Of a stretch of DNA of 64,000 bases, positions 51,478-60,558 are shown piece after piece. Position numbers and translations under genes: made by a program. The DNA comes from Actinomadura hibisca NBRC 15177. Its GTDB lineage: Bacteria; Actinomycetota; Actinomycetes; Streptosporangiales; Streptosporangiaceae. Location: assembly GCF_001552635.1 (NCBI RefSeq), contig NZ_BCRO01000032.1, forward strand, positions 20,193 to 84,192, read 5' to 3'. The stretch's first letter is position 1. Each line of letters starts with the position of its first letter. Below the pieces are notes generated by a model. That model searched no databases. It saw nothing but the letters and a program-made list of their open reading frames with translations, and was not told where the DNA came from.

Positions 51478-52830
51478 ATGACGACTGCGCTCTTCCGTCC
51501 CGATGACCGTTCGGACCGGCTGCCGCTCCAGGTGGCGACCGAGGTCCAGTCCACCGCGTTCCGGATCACCCGGCTGACGCTGACCGCCGTGGCCGCCTAC
51601 CTGATGGCGCTGTGGCTGCTGCCCAAGGGCGGCCCCGCGCCGCTGCTGGCGCCGCTGACGGCGCTGCTGGTGGTGCAGTACTCCGTCTACCAGACGATCA
51701 AGTCCAGCGTGTTGCGGGTGCTGGCGGTCACCTCCGGGGTGCTGGTGGCCGTGCTGTTCGCCAACGGGGTCGGCTTCACCTGGTGGAGCCTCGGCCTCAC
51801 CATCCTGTGCGCGCTGATCATCGGCACCGTGCTGCGGCTGGGCGACCACATGCTGGAGGTGCCGATCAGCGCGATGCTGATCTTCGCGCTGGGCGCCACC
51901 AACGACGTGGCCGCCACCGACCGGATCCTGGAGACGCTGATCGGCTCGGGCGTCGGGCTGCTGGCGACGTTCCTGGTGCCCTCGGTGCGGGTGCGGCCCG
52001 CCCAGGAGGCGGTGGAGAGCCTGGGCGACCGGCTCGCCGCGCTGGTCAAGGGCCTGGGCGACGACGTCCGGGGCGGCCTGGACCCGCACGCCGCCGACCG
52101 CCGCGCCCACCAGGCCGCCGACCTGTTCCGCGACATCGGCAGCACCGACGAGGCGCTCGGCGACGCCGAGGACAGCGTGCGGCTGAACCTCAACCCGCGC
52201 GCGGTCAAGCTGATCGACGCCGGGGTGGCGCTGCGCAACGGCGTCGAGACCATGGAGCACTTCACCCTGTCGCTGCGCGGCCTGACCCGGGCGCTCACCG
52301 ACTCGTCCCGGCTGTCGGACGCCGAGCGGGTGATGCTGGCCGACGCGCCGCGCCGCCTGCTGGCCGAGACCCTGGACGAACTGGCCGCCGCCATGACGGT
52401 GTACGCCCGGCTGGTCCGCTCGGACCTGACCCGTGACGCCCGCCCCGAGGGCGACGAGCAGAAGCTTGACTGGCACATCCGCAACGCCCGCGAGCACCGC
52501 GACCACCTGGTCCAGGAGCTGCGCGAACGGGCCGACGCCGGGGGCACCTGGCCCCTGTACGGCGAGGTGCTGATGCACCTGGACCGGCTCATCGACCACC
52601 TGCGCGTCGAGCACCGGGCCCGCGCCCGGGAGAGCTGGCGGCAGCGGCGCCGGGTGGCGCGGCACCTGCCCGCGCGTCCCGCCCGCGTGGTGGACGAGGC
52701 GGGCGGCCGGCTCCGCAGGGCCGCCGCCGCGGCCTCGCTGGCGGCCCAGCGCAACGCGGTGGAATCGGACCTCGGCCGCCGCCCGACGAGCCGCCGCCCC
52801 GCGCACCCGCCGCGCCGCCGATCACCGTAG
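51478..52830 (+). CDS. FUSC/aromatic-acid-exporter-type membrane protein
   Basis: 450 residues from the ATG at 51478; an in-frame GTG at 51415 would add 21. Residues ~28-160 contain about five to six membrane segments (VAAYLMALWLL, LLAPLTALLVVQYSVY, LRVLAVTSGVLVAVLF, PISAMLIFALGAT), and the remaining two thirds is a cytosolic helical domain ending in a basic Arg/Ala-rich tail. This half-FUSC layout is common in actinobacteria. Substrate unknown; exporters of this group handle aromatic acids or lipid precursors. Confidence 0.82.
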   Translation: MTTALFRPDDRSDRLPLQVATEVQSTAFRITRLTLTAVAAYLMALWLLPKGGPAPLLAPLTALLVVQYSVYQTIKSSVLRVLAVTSGVLVAVLFANGVGFTWWSLGLTILCALIIGTVLRLGDHMLEVPISAMLIFALGATNDVAATDRILETLIGSGVGLLATFLVPSVRVRPAQEAVESLGDRLAALVKGLGDDVRGGLDPHAADRRAHQAADLFRDIGSTDEALGDAEDSVRLNLNPRAVKLIDAGVALRNGVETMEHFTLSLRGLTRALTDSSRLSDAERVMLADAPRRLLAETLDELAAAMTVYARLVRSDLTRDARPEGDEQKLDWHIRNAREHRDHLVQELRERADAGGTWPLYGEVLMHLDRLIDHLRVEHRARARESWRQRRRVARHLPARPARVVDEAGGRLRRAAAAASLAAQRNAVESDLGRRPTSRRPAHPPRRRSP

Positions 52831-52865
52831 TTGGCACGTTCCCGGCACTGAGCTGACCGAACGGG

Positions 52866-52901
52866 ACCGGGCCCGTCCCCCTGAGCAGGGGCGGGCCCGG
52901 T
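52866..52901. terminator. Bidirectional terminator between FUSC and LVIVD genes
   Basis: A stem of about 14 bp starting ACCGGGCCCG (one G-T pair) with a 7-8 base loop around TGAGCA lies between the convergent ends at 52830 and 52920. Confidence 0.75.
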
Positions 52902-52919
52902 GCCGGGGCGGTGCGCCGG

Positions 52920-54368
52920 TCAGCGGAAGGTCGGCTTCAGCACGTCGATGCCGCGGGTGTTGTCGGCGACGTAGACGTACTCGCCGTGCCAGTACGGCTG
53001 CCACGACGAGGCGTCGGCCGGGCGGTAGTAGGCGATCTGCCGGGGGTTGCTGGGGTCGCGCACGTCCAGGAAGCGGGTGCCCTGGGAGTAGAACGACTGC
53101 ACCAGCACGCCGTCGCGCACGTCGAAGTAGTGCGCCGAGCAGTCCAGGCTGGTGGGGTCGCTGCCCTCCTGCCCGGCCACGCCCCAGGTCGCGACGGTCC
53201 GCAGCCGGAACTTCTTGTCCGGCGTGGAGCGCCAGCCCTCGCCCCTGTAGGAGCCCTTCAGCGAGGCGATGACCAGCAGGCCGTCGTTGGCGCAGCCGTC
53301 GTTGAAGGTCTCCTCGGTGACGAACAGGAGCTGGCCGTCGCCCCACTTGCGCGGGTCGGCGGCCTGGTTCCGGGTGCGGCCCACCGCGCGGTAGCTGTTG
53401 TGCATGAACGAGGAGTTGGTGGTGGCCTCGTCGATGCCGCCGCCCGCGTAGGGCACCGGGTCGTAGGCGGTGGCCTTGCGGAAGCGCTTCTTCACGGGGT
53501 CGAAGTGCAGGCCCTGCGTGTAATAGCCGCGCACGCCGCCGCGCCCGGACGCCCAGGCGACGCCGTTGGAGTCGACCTGGATGTCGTGGGTGTAGTCGGT
53601 CTTGCCGTCGTTGCGGCCGGTGTCGACGGGGTTCTGGTACACCTTCGGCTTGGCCGGGTTGCGCACGTCGGTGACCCACACCGGGCGGCCGCCCCAGTCG
53701 GCGGGCATCCAGCTCGCCTTGGCCGGCCCGCCGGTCCACAGGTACCGGCAGTCGTTGACGCAGGTGGTGGTGTGGCCCGCGGGCACCTTGACGTAGGTGA
53801 TCTGGCGGAGCCTCTCGGGCTTGGAGGCGTCCACGATGTAGACGCCCGACTCGCCGGTGGCGGTGTTGCCGCCGAACGCGCGGGGGTCGCGCGACAGGTA
53901 GACGATCTTGCGCTTGGGGTCGAAGTCGGTGTCCTCGGTCTCCCACATGCCCGGCATGTTCAGCTCGCCGACCAGCTTGGGGGACTTGGGGTCGGCGGTG
54001 ATGTCGTAGGCCTTGAGGCCGAACTCGCCGGTCGCGAACATGATCGAGCGCTTGTGGCGGCCGTGGCCGTAGTCGCCGAACATCAGCGAGATCGCGCCCT
54101 TGGCGTCGGGCACGCCGCCGACGCGCCGCACGCCCTTGATCGCCTCGGACCTGGCGGCGGAGCGGGTGTCGGCCTTGCGGTAGTGGACGGAGTGGCCGCC
54201 CTGGTCGCGGCCCTCGGCCTGGCCCTGCGCGGCGTCGGCGGCCTTGGTCTGGGGGTAGCCGGGCTCGGGCGGGCAGGCCCAGGCCGTGCCGGCCAGCAGC
54301 GCCAGGGACGCCGCGACCGCGCCGGCGCCGTGGACCGCGCGCCGGCCGTGAGATGTGCGGGGGGACAT
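52920..54368 (-). CDS. Secreted LVIVD-repeat beta-propeller protein
   Basis: 482 residues. A signal peptide (GAVAASLALLAGTAWA, cleavage before CPPEP, about residue 32) is followed by repeats ending in V-Y-I-V-D-A, VWVTDVRNPAKPK, LVIASL and FLDVRDPSNPRQIAYYRPA, as in LVIVD proteins that fold as propellers. Cys pairs suggest disulfides. Role outside the cell unknown; may bind a ligand or surface. The Cys right after the signal could also make it a lipoprotein, but the lipobox (AWAC) fits only poorly. Confidence 0.85.
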   Translation of the reverse strand: MSPRTSHGRRAVHGAGAVAASLALLAGTAWACPPEPGYPQTKAADAAQGQAEGRDQGGHSVHYRKADTRSAARSEAIKGVRRVGGVPDAKGAISLMFGDYGHGRHKRSIMFATGEFGLKAYDITADPKSPKLVGELNMPGMWETEDTDFDPKRKIVYLSRDPRAFGGNTATGESGVYIVDASKPERLRQITYVKVPAGHTTTCVNDCRYLWTGGPAKASWMPADWGGRPVWVTDVRNPAKPKVYQNPVDTGRNDGKTDYTHDIQVDSNGVAWASGRGGVRGYYTQGLHFDPVKKRFRKATAYDPVPYAGGGIDEATTNSSFMHNSYRAVGRTRNQAADPRKWGDGQLLFVTEETFNDGCANDGLLVIASLKGSYRGEGWRSTPDKKFRLRTVATWGVAGQEGSDPTSLDCSAHYFDVRDGVLVQSFYSQGTRFLDVRDPSNPRQIAYYRPADASSWQPYWHGEYVYVADNTRGIDVLKPTFR

Positions 54369-54547
54369 CGGGCCTCCACTTCAGCAGATCCTCGCCCGCC
54401 AGTCTGACCAGCGGGACGGACATGATCAATGGGACGTACGGTAACGAACGGGACTCAGTACCGTCAGGGCCGGTGGCAGCTGTCTTCCGGGCGGCCGGGC
54501 CGGTGCCGTACGCTCACCGGCGTCGCCCAGCCCCCGGGAGAGGTCCG

Positions 54548-56053
54548 TTGAAGAGCGCCACCCGCACCGCCGCCCTGATCACCGGTGCCGTGGTGGCGCT
54601 GGTCGCCCCGGTCGCGGCGCTGCGGGCGTGGAGCGAGCCGGCCGACCCCCGGCTGTCGGTGGGCGCGGCGCGGGCGGCGACGCTGCTGCCCGGCGACCTG
54701 CGCGACGCGACCGGCCGCATGGTCGCGGGCGCGGTGTGGACCCGGCTGGTGGACTACGACCCGGCCACGGGCGCGCCAGTGAACGCCGCCGCCGAGTCGG
54801 TGACCAGCACCGATCGCAAGACCTGGACCGTCCGCGTGAAGCCCGGCGGCCGGTTCCACGACGGCTCCCCCGTCACCGCGCGCTCGTTCGCCGGGGCGTG
54901 GGCGGCGATGCTGGAGGCGCACTGGGCCGGGGAGCGGCTGCTCACGAACGTGGCCGGGGTGCAGGACGGGGCCAAGGGCATCAAGGTCACCGGCGACCTG
55001 AGCTTCGAGGTGCGGTTGGAGCGGCCGTTCACCGGGTTCCCGGCGCTGCTGGGCGATCCGGCGTTGTCCCCGATGCCCGAATCGGTGCTGGCGTCCCGCG
55101 ACTGGGCGGGGTACGCCCGGCGTCCCATCGGCAACGGGCCGCTCAAGGTGGCCTCGGCCGACGAGCGCGAGACCGTGTTGGAGCGGCCTGGCGGCCAGAC
55201 CGTCGTGGTGCGGACGGTGCCCGAGGCCGCGAAGCAGTACTCGGCCGTCGAGGCCGGTGACCTGGACGTGGCCACGCAGGTGCCGCCGAACCGGCACGAG
55301 TCCATGGACACCGACTTCCGCAGCCGCCACCGCGCGGTACCCGGCCGGACGATGACGCAGCTCGCCTTCCCCGCGTGGGTGCGGGCGCTGGCCGACCCGT
55401 CGGTCCGGCAGGCGTTGTCGATGGCGATCGACCGCTCGGCCGTCACCGAAGGGCCGCTGGGCCACCAGTCCTCCCCCGCCAACGCGCTGGTGCCGCCGGG
55501 CGTCCTGCCGGGCCGCCGCGAGGGCCAGTGCCGCCTGTGCGTGCACGACGAGCGCGCGGCGGTCGCCGCGCTCGCCGACGCGGGCGGCCTGAAGGATCCC
55601 GTCGTGCTCTGGCACGAACCGGCCGACGCGGCATGGGTGAAGGCGGTCGCCGACCAGCTCCGCAAGACCTTGAAGCTGGACGTCCGCACCAAGGAACTAC
55701 CCGCCGCCGAACTGGCGCAGGCCATACGCGACCGCAAGGTGGACGGCCCGTACGTCGTGCGCACCACCGCCGCCTACCCCGCCCCCGCCGCAGCGCTCTC
55801 ACCGCTGCTGGAGGCGGGCACGGGTTACCAGGACGACTACACGGCCGAGCAGATCAACCTGGCCGAGACCGCCACCACACCCGAAGAGGCCGTGACCCCG
55901 GCACGCCTGGCCGAGACCGCACTGCTGCGCGACATGCCGGTGCTACCGCTGTGGACCCCGCACGACCATCTGGTGTGGTCGGAACGAACCTCCGGCGTGG
56001 CCGCCGACGCCTTCGTGGGCCTCCGCCTGAACCGCCTGACCAGCAAGGAGTGA
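54548..56053 (+). CDS. ABC-transporter substrate-binding protein (SBP_bac_5, oligopeptide type)
   Basis: 501 residues from a TTG at 54548; GGGAGAGG five bases before decides this unusual start. N-terminal signal-like helix TAALITGAVVALVAPVAAL. Family features: VWTRLVDYDPATGAPV, TWTVRVKPGGRFHDGSPVTAR, LSFEVRLERPFTGFPALLGDP, VRQALSMAIDRSAV. No lipobox Cys seen, and no permease or ATPase is next to it, so it is an orphan binding protein or a chaperone-like homologue. Divergent from the LVIVD gene (179-base gap). Confidence 0.85.
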   Translation: MKSATRTAALITGAVVALVAPVAALRAWSEPADPRLSVGAARAATLLPGDLRDATGRMVAGAVWTRLVDYDPATGAPVNAAAESVTSTDRKTWTVRVKPGGRFHDGSPVTARSFAGAWAAMLEAHWAGERLLTNVAGVQDGAKGIKVTGDLSFEVRLERPFTGFPALLGDPALSPMPESVLASRDWAGYARRPIGNGPLKVASADERETVLERPGGQTVVVRTVPEAAKQYSAVEAGDLDVATQVPPNRHESMDTDFRSRHRAVPGRTMTQLAFPAWVRALADPSVRQALSMAIDRSAVTEGPLGHQSSPANALVPPGVLPGRREGQCRLCVHDERAAVAALADAGGLKDPVVLWHEPADAAWVKAVADQLRKTLKLDVRTKELPAAELAQAIRDRKVDGPYVVRTTAAYPAPAAALSPLLEAGTGYQDDYTAEQINLAETATTPEEAVTPARLAETALLRDMPVLPLWTPHDHLVWSERTSGVAADAFVGLRLNRLTSKE

Positions 56054-56098
56054 GCCTGGCGGCTCCGACCGCCGGACCTGCCCTTGGACAAAAATATA

Positions 56099-56110
56099 TA
56101 GACCGGTCTA
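56099..56110. promoter_or_regulatory. Perfect 12-bp palindrome TAGACCGGTCTA, TetR-type operator
   Basis: It sits between a -35-like TTGGAC (56084-56089) and a -10-like TACTGT (56109-56114) before the MBL gene, where binding would block transcription. TetR/AcrR proteins commonly bind such palindromes. No TetR gene is in the window, so the regulator would act in trans. Confidence 0.6.
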
Positions 56111-56151
56111 CTGTTGTCATCGTTCCGTCCTCGTCCCCCCGGGAGGCAACG

Positions 56152-56932
56152 ATGCGCGTCCACCACCTCAACTGCGGTTCGCTGGCGACGATCGAGCCGG
56201 TGGACGCGCCCGGCGGCCCGCGCGCGGTGGTCTGCCACTGCCTGCTGGTGGAGACCGGCGGCCGGGCTCGTCCTGATCGACGCCGGGCTCGGCACCCACG
56301 ACATCGCCCGTCCCGCCGAGCGCCTGGGAGCCGACTGGATCGCCTACGCCGCCCCCGTCCTCGACCCCGCCGAGACCGCGCTGGCACAGGTCGAACGGCT
56401 CGGCTTCGTTCCGGCCGACGTCCGGCACATCGTCCTTACCCACGCCCACAACGACCACGTCGGCGGGATCGCCGACTTCCCCGGCGCGACGGTGCACCTG
56501 CACGAGGCCGAGTACGCGGACGCCGTGGCAGCGGCCGGTCCCGGACCGCACGACTGGCGCACCTACGGCGACGGAGACGGCGGTGGCGACTCCTGGCACG
56601 GGTTCGCGGGGGCGCGCCCGGCCGAGGGACTGCCCCCGGAGATCCTGCTGATCCCGCTCGGCGGGCACAGCCCCGGCCACCTCGGCGTCGCGGTGGACCT
56701 CGGGGACCGCACGCTGCTGCACGCGGGCGACACCTACTTCCACCACGGCGAGGTGGACCGGCCCGACCCGGTCGTGCACCCGCTGATGCAGCTGGTGCAG
56801 GAGGGCGCCGAGGCCGATCGCGCGCTGCGGCTGGAGAACCTGGCCCGGCTGCGCGCGCTCGTCCTGGACCCCGCCTCGGGGGTCGAGGTGTTCTCCGCGC
56901 ACGACCCCTGGGAGTTCGCCCGCTACGCGTGA
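56152..56932 (+). pseudogene. Metallo-beta-lactamase-fold hydrolase, frameshifted
   Basis: The ATG at 56152 has a strong GGGAGG site. It encodes MRVHHLNCGSLATIEPVDAP and reaches CHCLLVETGG, the normal MBL-fold beginning. At the GGG of 56264-56266 the frame then goes wrong. Dropping one G restores the family sequence: LVLIDAGLGTHD, LTHAHNDHVGG (HxHxDH zinc site), GHSPGHLGV, LLHAGDTYFHHG and HDPWEFARY at the C terminus. All zinc ligands are therefore downstream of the break. The whole would be about 259 residues. Either a one-base insertion or a sequencing error in a G-run; no slippery signal suggests programmed shifting. Confidence 0.8.
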
Positions 56933-57078
56933 GACGCGCGCACCGCCGCACACCGCCGCGCACCGCTGATGCGCAACCGGTCGACGCCAGACCACACCCG
57001 TCGTACCGCGCCCGTCGAGCCGCCCGTCAGAGCGCAGCCGCCGGGCCGCGCGGCGGAGCTCAGCCGTCAGGCCGTGCG

Positions 57079-59322
57079 TCAGACCGCGCGGGTCAGGCGG
57101 TGGGCCAGGGCGGTGTGGCGGCGGCCCGCGCCCATCGTGCGGACCGCGACCGCCAGCGCGCGGCGCGAGCCCACCAGCACCACCAGCTTCTTGGCGCGGG
57201 TGATGCCCGTGTAGAGCAGGTTGCGCTGCAACATCATCCAGGAGCCGGTGGTCAGCGGGATGACGACGGCCGGGTACTCGCTGCCCTGGGAGCGGTGGAT
57301 GGTGATCGCGTAGGCGTGGGCGAGCTCGTCCAGCTCGTCGAAGGCGTAGTCGAGGTCCTCGTCCTCGTCGGTGCGCACGGTCAGGCTCTGGTCCTCCAGG
57401 GAGACGGCGGTGACGAGGCCGACGGTGCCGTTGAACACCCCGGCCTCGCCCTTGTCGTAGTTGTTGCGGAGCTGGGTGACCTTGTCGCCGACGCGGAACA
57501 CCCGGCCGCCGTAGCGGCGCTCGGGCCGCTTGTCGTCGTGCGGGGTGAGGCGCTCCTGGAGCAGGCCGTTGAGCGCCCCGGCCCCGGCCGCGCCCCGGTG
57601 CATGGGCGTCAGGACCTGCACGTCGCGGCGGGCGTCCAGGCCGAACTTGCGCGGGATGCGGTGGGCGATCACGTCCACGGTCGTCTCGGCGGCCTGCTCG
57701 GCCTCCTCGCACGGGAACAGGAAGAAGTCGGGGTAGCCGTGGGTGTGCGGGTGCTCGCCGCTGTTGATCCGGTGGGCGTTGACGACGATCCCCGACTGCT
57801 GCGCCTGCCGGAAGATCTTGGTGAGCCGCACCCGGGGGATGGTCTCGGCGTGCAGCAGGTCGGCCAGCACCTCGCCCGCGCCGACCGACGGGAGCTGGTC
57901 CACGTCGCCCACCAGCAGCAGGTGCGCGCCGCGCGGCACCGCGCGCACCAGCTTGTTGGCCAGGATGAGGTCGACCATGGAGCTCTCGTCCACCACGACC
58001 AGGTCGGCGTCGAGGGGGTCGTCGAGGTCGTACTTGGGGTCGCCGCCGGGCTGGAGCTGGAGCAGCCGGTGCACGGTGGACGCCTCGTGGCCGGTCAGCT
58101 CGGCGAGGCGCTTGGCGGCGCGGCCGGTGGGCGCGACCAGTACGATCTTGGCCCTGCGGGCGGCGGCCAGCTCCACGATCGAGCGCACGGTGAAGCTCTT
58201 GCCGCAGCCGGGCCCGCCGGTCAGCACCGCGACCTTGCTGGTCAGCGCCAGCCGGACGGCCTGCTCCTGCTCGGGGGCCAGCTCCACGCCGGTGCGCGCC
58301 CGCAACCAGCCGAGCGCGCGGTCCCAGTCGACGTCGGCGAACGCCTTGAGCCGGTCGTGCCCGGCCTCCAGCAGCTCGCGCAGGCCCCGGGCCAGCGCGT
58401 TCTCGGCGCGGTGGAAGGGCACCAAGTAGACCGCCGGGATGGCCGCCGCGTCCTCCCCCGGACCGGGCAGCCGCTCGCGGACCACGCCCTCCTCGGCCGC
58501 CAGGTCGTCCAGCGCCGGGCCGATCAGCTCGCGCGGCACCGCGAGGATCTTCTCGGCGGCGGTGACCAGGTTGGGCTCGGGCAGGAAGCAGTGCCCGGCG
58601 TCGGCGGCCTCCGACAGGGTGTACTGGAGCCCGGCCTTGATGCGCTCGGGGCTGTCGTGCGGGATGCCGACCGCCTGCGCGATGGTGTCGGCGGTCTTGA
58701 AGCCGATGCCCCACACGTCGGCGGCCAGGCGGTAGGGCTCGCGGCGCACGGTGTCGATCGAGGCGTCGCCGTACTGCTTGTAGATGCGCACCGCCAGCGA
58801 GGTGGACACCCCGACGCCCTGGAGGAAGACCATGACCTCCTTGATGGCCTTCTGCTCCTCCCACGCCTCGGCGATCCGCCTGGTGCGCTTGCGGCCGAGG
58901 CCGCGCACCTCGACCAGCCGCTCGGGCTCCTCCTCGATGACGGTCAGGATCTCCACGCCGAAGTGCTCGACCATGCGGTCGGCCATCACCGGCCCGATGC
59001 CCTTGATCATCCCGGAGCCGAGATAGCGCCGCAGGCCCTGCACGGTGGCGGGCAGCACGGTGGTGTAGGAGTCGACCTCGAACTGCTTGCCGTACTTGGG
59101 GTGGGAGCGCCAGCGGCCGGTGAGCTTCAGGCTCTCCCCCGCCTGCGCGCCCAGCAGCGGCCCGACCACCGTCAGCAGGTCGGCGTCGGCGTAGCCGCCC
59201 CCGCCGCGGCCGGTGGCGACCCGCGCGACGGTGTAGCCGGTGTCCTCGTTGGCATAGGTGATCCGTTCCAGGACCGCCTCCAGCACCACCGGCCGAGGCG
59301 GGTCGGATGTCGCGCTCGTCAC
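57079..59322 (-). CDS. recD2: RecD2-like ATP-dependent DNA helicase
   Basis: 747 residues, about the size of RecD2. GTG start at 59322 (frame is open further up). The N-terminal OB-like domain VLERITYANEDTGYTVARV and helix-hairpin-helix VRGLGRKRTRRI precede a superfamily-1B helicase core: motif I GGPGCGKS (369-376), motif II VVDESSMV, motif III LVGDVDQLPSVGAGE and the C-terminal AYAITIHRSQGSEYPAV and LLYTGITRAKK. RecD2 acts alone rather than in RecBCD, unwinding 5' to 3' in replication restart and repair. Neighbours give no extra clue. Preceding gap 56933-57078 holds nothing recognised. Confidence 0.93.
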   Translation of the reverse strand: MTSATSDPPRPVVLEAVLERITYANEDTGYTVARVATGRGGGGYADADLLTVVGPLLGAQAGESLKLTGRWRSHPKYGKQFEVDSYTTVLPATVQGLRRYLGSGMIKGIGPVMADRMVEHFGVEILTVIEEEPERLVEVRGLGRKRTRRIAEAWEEQKAIKEVMVFLQGVGVSTSLAVRIYKQYGDASIDTVRREPYRLAADVWGIGFKTADTIAQAVGIPHDSPERIKAGLQYTLSEAADAGHCFLPEPNLVTAAEKILAVPRELIGPALDDLAAEEGVVRERLPGPGEDAAAIPAVYLVPFHRAENALARGLRELLEAGHDRLKAFADVDWDRALGWLRARTGVELAPEQEQAVRLALTSKVAVLTGGPGCGKSFTVRSIVELAAARRAKIVLVAPTGRAAKRLAELTGHEASTVHRLLQLQPGGDPKYDLDDPLDADLVVVDESSMVDLILANKLVRAVPRGAHLLLVGDVDQLPSVGAGEVLADLLHAETIPRVRLTKIFRQAQQSGIVVNAHRINSGEHPHTHGYPDFFLFPCEEAEQAAETTVDVIAHRIPRKFGLDARRDVQVLTPMHRGAAGAGALNGLLQERLTPHDDKRPERRYGGRVFRVGDKVTQLRNNYDKGEAGVFNGTVGLVTAVSLEDQSLTVRTDEDEDLDYAFDELDELAHAYAITIHRSQGSEYPAVVIPLTTGSWMMLQRNLLYTGITRAKKLVVLVGSRRALAVAVRTMGAGRRHTALAHRLTRAV

Positions 59323-59462
59323 CCGTTCATGATGGCGGACGGCTCCGACACTCCAGGCACCGAATCCCGTTCTGTGGATAACGAGCGGAGTGGACGTGTC
59401 GCGCGACGTCCGGCAGGCGCAGGCGTGGCAGCGCGCGGCCGGGGCTTCGATAAACACTGCGC

Positions 59463-59468
59463 TAGGCT
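59463..59468 (+). promoter_or_regulatory. -10 box TAGGCT of a leaderless galM transcript
   Basis: TAGGCT lies 8 bases before the GTG at 59477, with no Shine-Dalgarno sequence in between, the layout of leaderless actinobacterial genes. A clear -35 box is not seen. Confidence 0.5.
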
Positions 59469-59476
59469 CCGCGAGC

Positions 59477-60544
59477 GTGACCTCTTCTGCACCCGCCGTC
59501 TCTCGGGAACCTTTCGGCGCGCTCGCCGACGGCTCCACCGTCGACCGTTACACACTCACCGGTCCGGGCATCCGCGTCCGCGTCCTGACCTTCGGCGGGA
59601 TCGTGCAGACCCTGGAGGTCCCCGACCGCGACGGCGCGACCGCCAACGTCGTGCTCGGCTTCCCCGAGGTGTCCGGCTACGAGCGGACCGGCCCCTATTT
59701 CGGCGCGATCGTCGGCCGGTACGCCAACCGCATCGCGAACGGCCGCTTCGCCCTGGACGGCCGCACCCACGAGGTGCCGGTCAACGACGGGCCCAACAGC
59801 CTCCACGGCGGCGAGCGCGGCTTCGACAAGCGCGTCTGGGCCGCCGAACCGCTGCCGGACGGCGTCCGCCTGTCCTACACCTCGGCCTACGGCGAGGAGG
59901 GCTACCCCGGGACGCTGCACACCACCGTTGCCTACACCCTCCCCGGCGACGGCACGCTGCGCATCGAGTACACCGCGACGGCCGAGGCCGCCACGGTCCT
60001 CAACCTCACCAACCACAGCTACTTCAACCTGGCGGGCGAGGGCTCCGGCGACGTGCTGGGCCACCGCGTGCAAATCGACGCCGACCACTACACGCCGGTG
60101 GACTCCGGCGCGATCCCGACCGGTGAGATCGCGCCCGTCGCGGGCACCCCGCTCGACTTCACCAGTCCGCACGCCCTCGGCGAGCGCATCCGCGACGACC
60201 ACCCGCAACTGCTCATCCCGCACGGCTACGACCACAACTTCGTGCTCACCGACCGCGACCCCGCCGCGCCGACGCGCGCCGCGCGCGTAGTCGAGCCGAG
60301 CACCGGCCGCGTGCTGGAGGTCCGCACCACCGAGCCGGGCGTGCAGCTCTACACCGCCAACTTCTTGGACGGCAGCCTGGTCGGCACCGGCGGCCGCGCC
60401 TACCGGCAGGGCGACGCGCTCTGCCTGGAGACCCAGCACTTCCCCGACTCGCCCAACCGGCCCGAGTTCCCCTCGACGGTGCTGCGGCCGGGCGAGCGGT
60501 TCGCCTCCACGACCGAGTTCGCCTTCTCCACCGAGCCCGCCTGA
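59477..60544 (+). CDS. galM: Aldose 1-epimerase (mutarotase)
   Basis: 355 residues from GTG 59477. The beta-sandwich motifs of galactose mutarotase are present: LTFGGIVQTLEVPDRDG, RYANRIANGRF, NDGPNSLHGGERGFDKRVW (substrate Asn and catalytic His), NLTNHSYFNLAGEG (second catalytic His), HGYDHNFVL and ETQHFPDSPNRPEFPSTVLR near the C terminus (catalytic Glu). It interconverts alpha and beta anomers of aldoses in the cytosol. No sugar operon is adjacent, so it appears to be a stand-alone housekeeping gene, convergent with the SDR at 60559. Confidence 0.95.
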   Translation: MTSSAPAVSREPFGALADGSTVDRYTLTGPGIRVRVLTFGGIVQTLEVPDRDGATANVVLGFPEVSGYERTGPYFGAIVGRYANRIANGRFALDGRTHEVPVNDGPNSLHGGERGFDKRVWAAEPLPDGVRLSYTSAYGEEGYPGTLHTTVAYTLPGDGTLRIEYTATAEAATVLNLTNHSYFNLAGEGSGDVLGHRVQIDADHYTPVDSGAIPTGEIAPVAGTPLDFTSPHALGERIRDDHPQLLIPHGYDHNFVLTDRDPAAPTRAARVVEPSTGRVLEVRTTEPGVQLYTANFLDGSLVGTGGRAYRQGDALCLETQHFPDSPNRPEFPSTVLRPGERFASTTEFAFSTEPA

Positions 60545-60558
60545 TCCGGTCTGACCCG

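Noticed and set aside
54438..54464. ACGGTA-N15-TACCGT inverted repeat in the LVIVD/SBP divergent region
   Set aside because: Six-base arms with a long spacer are expected by chance often enough, and no promoter could be placed relative to it.
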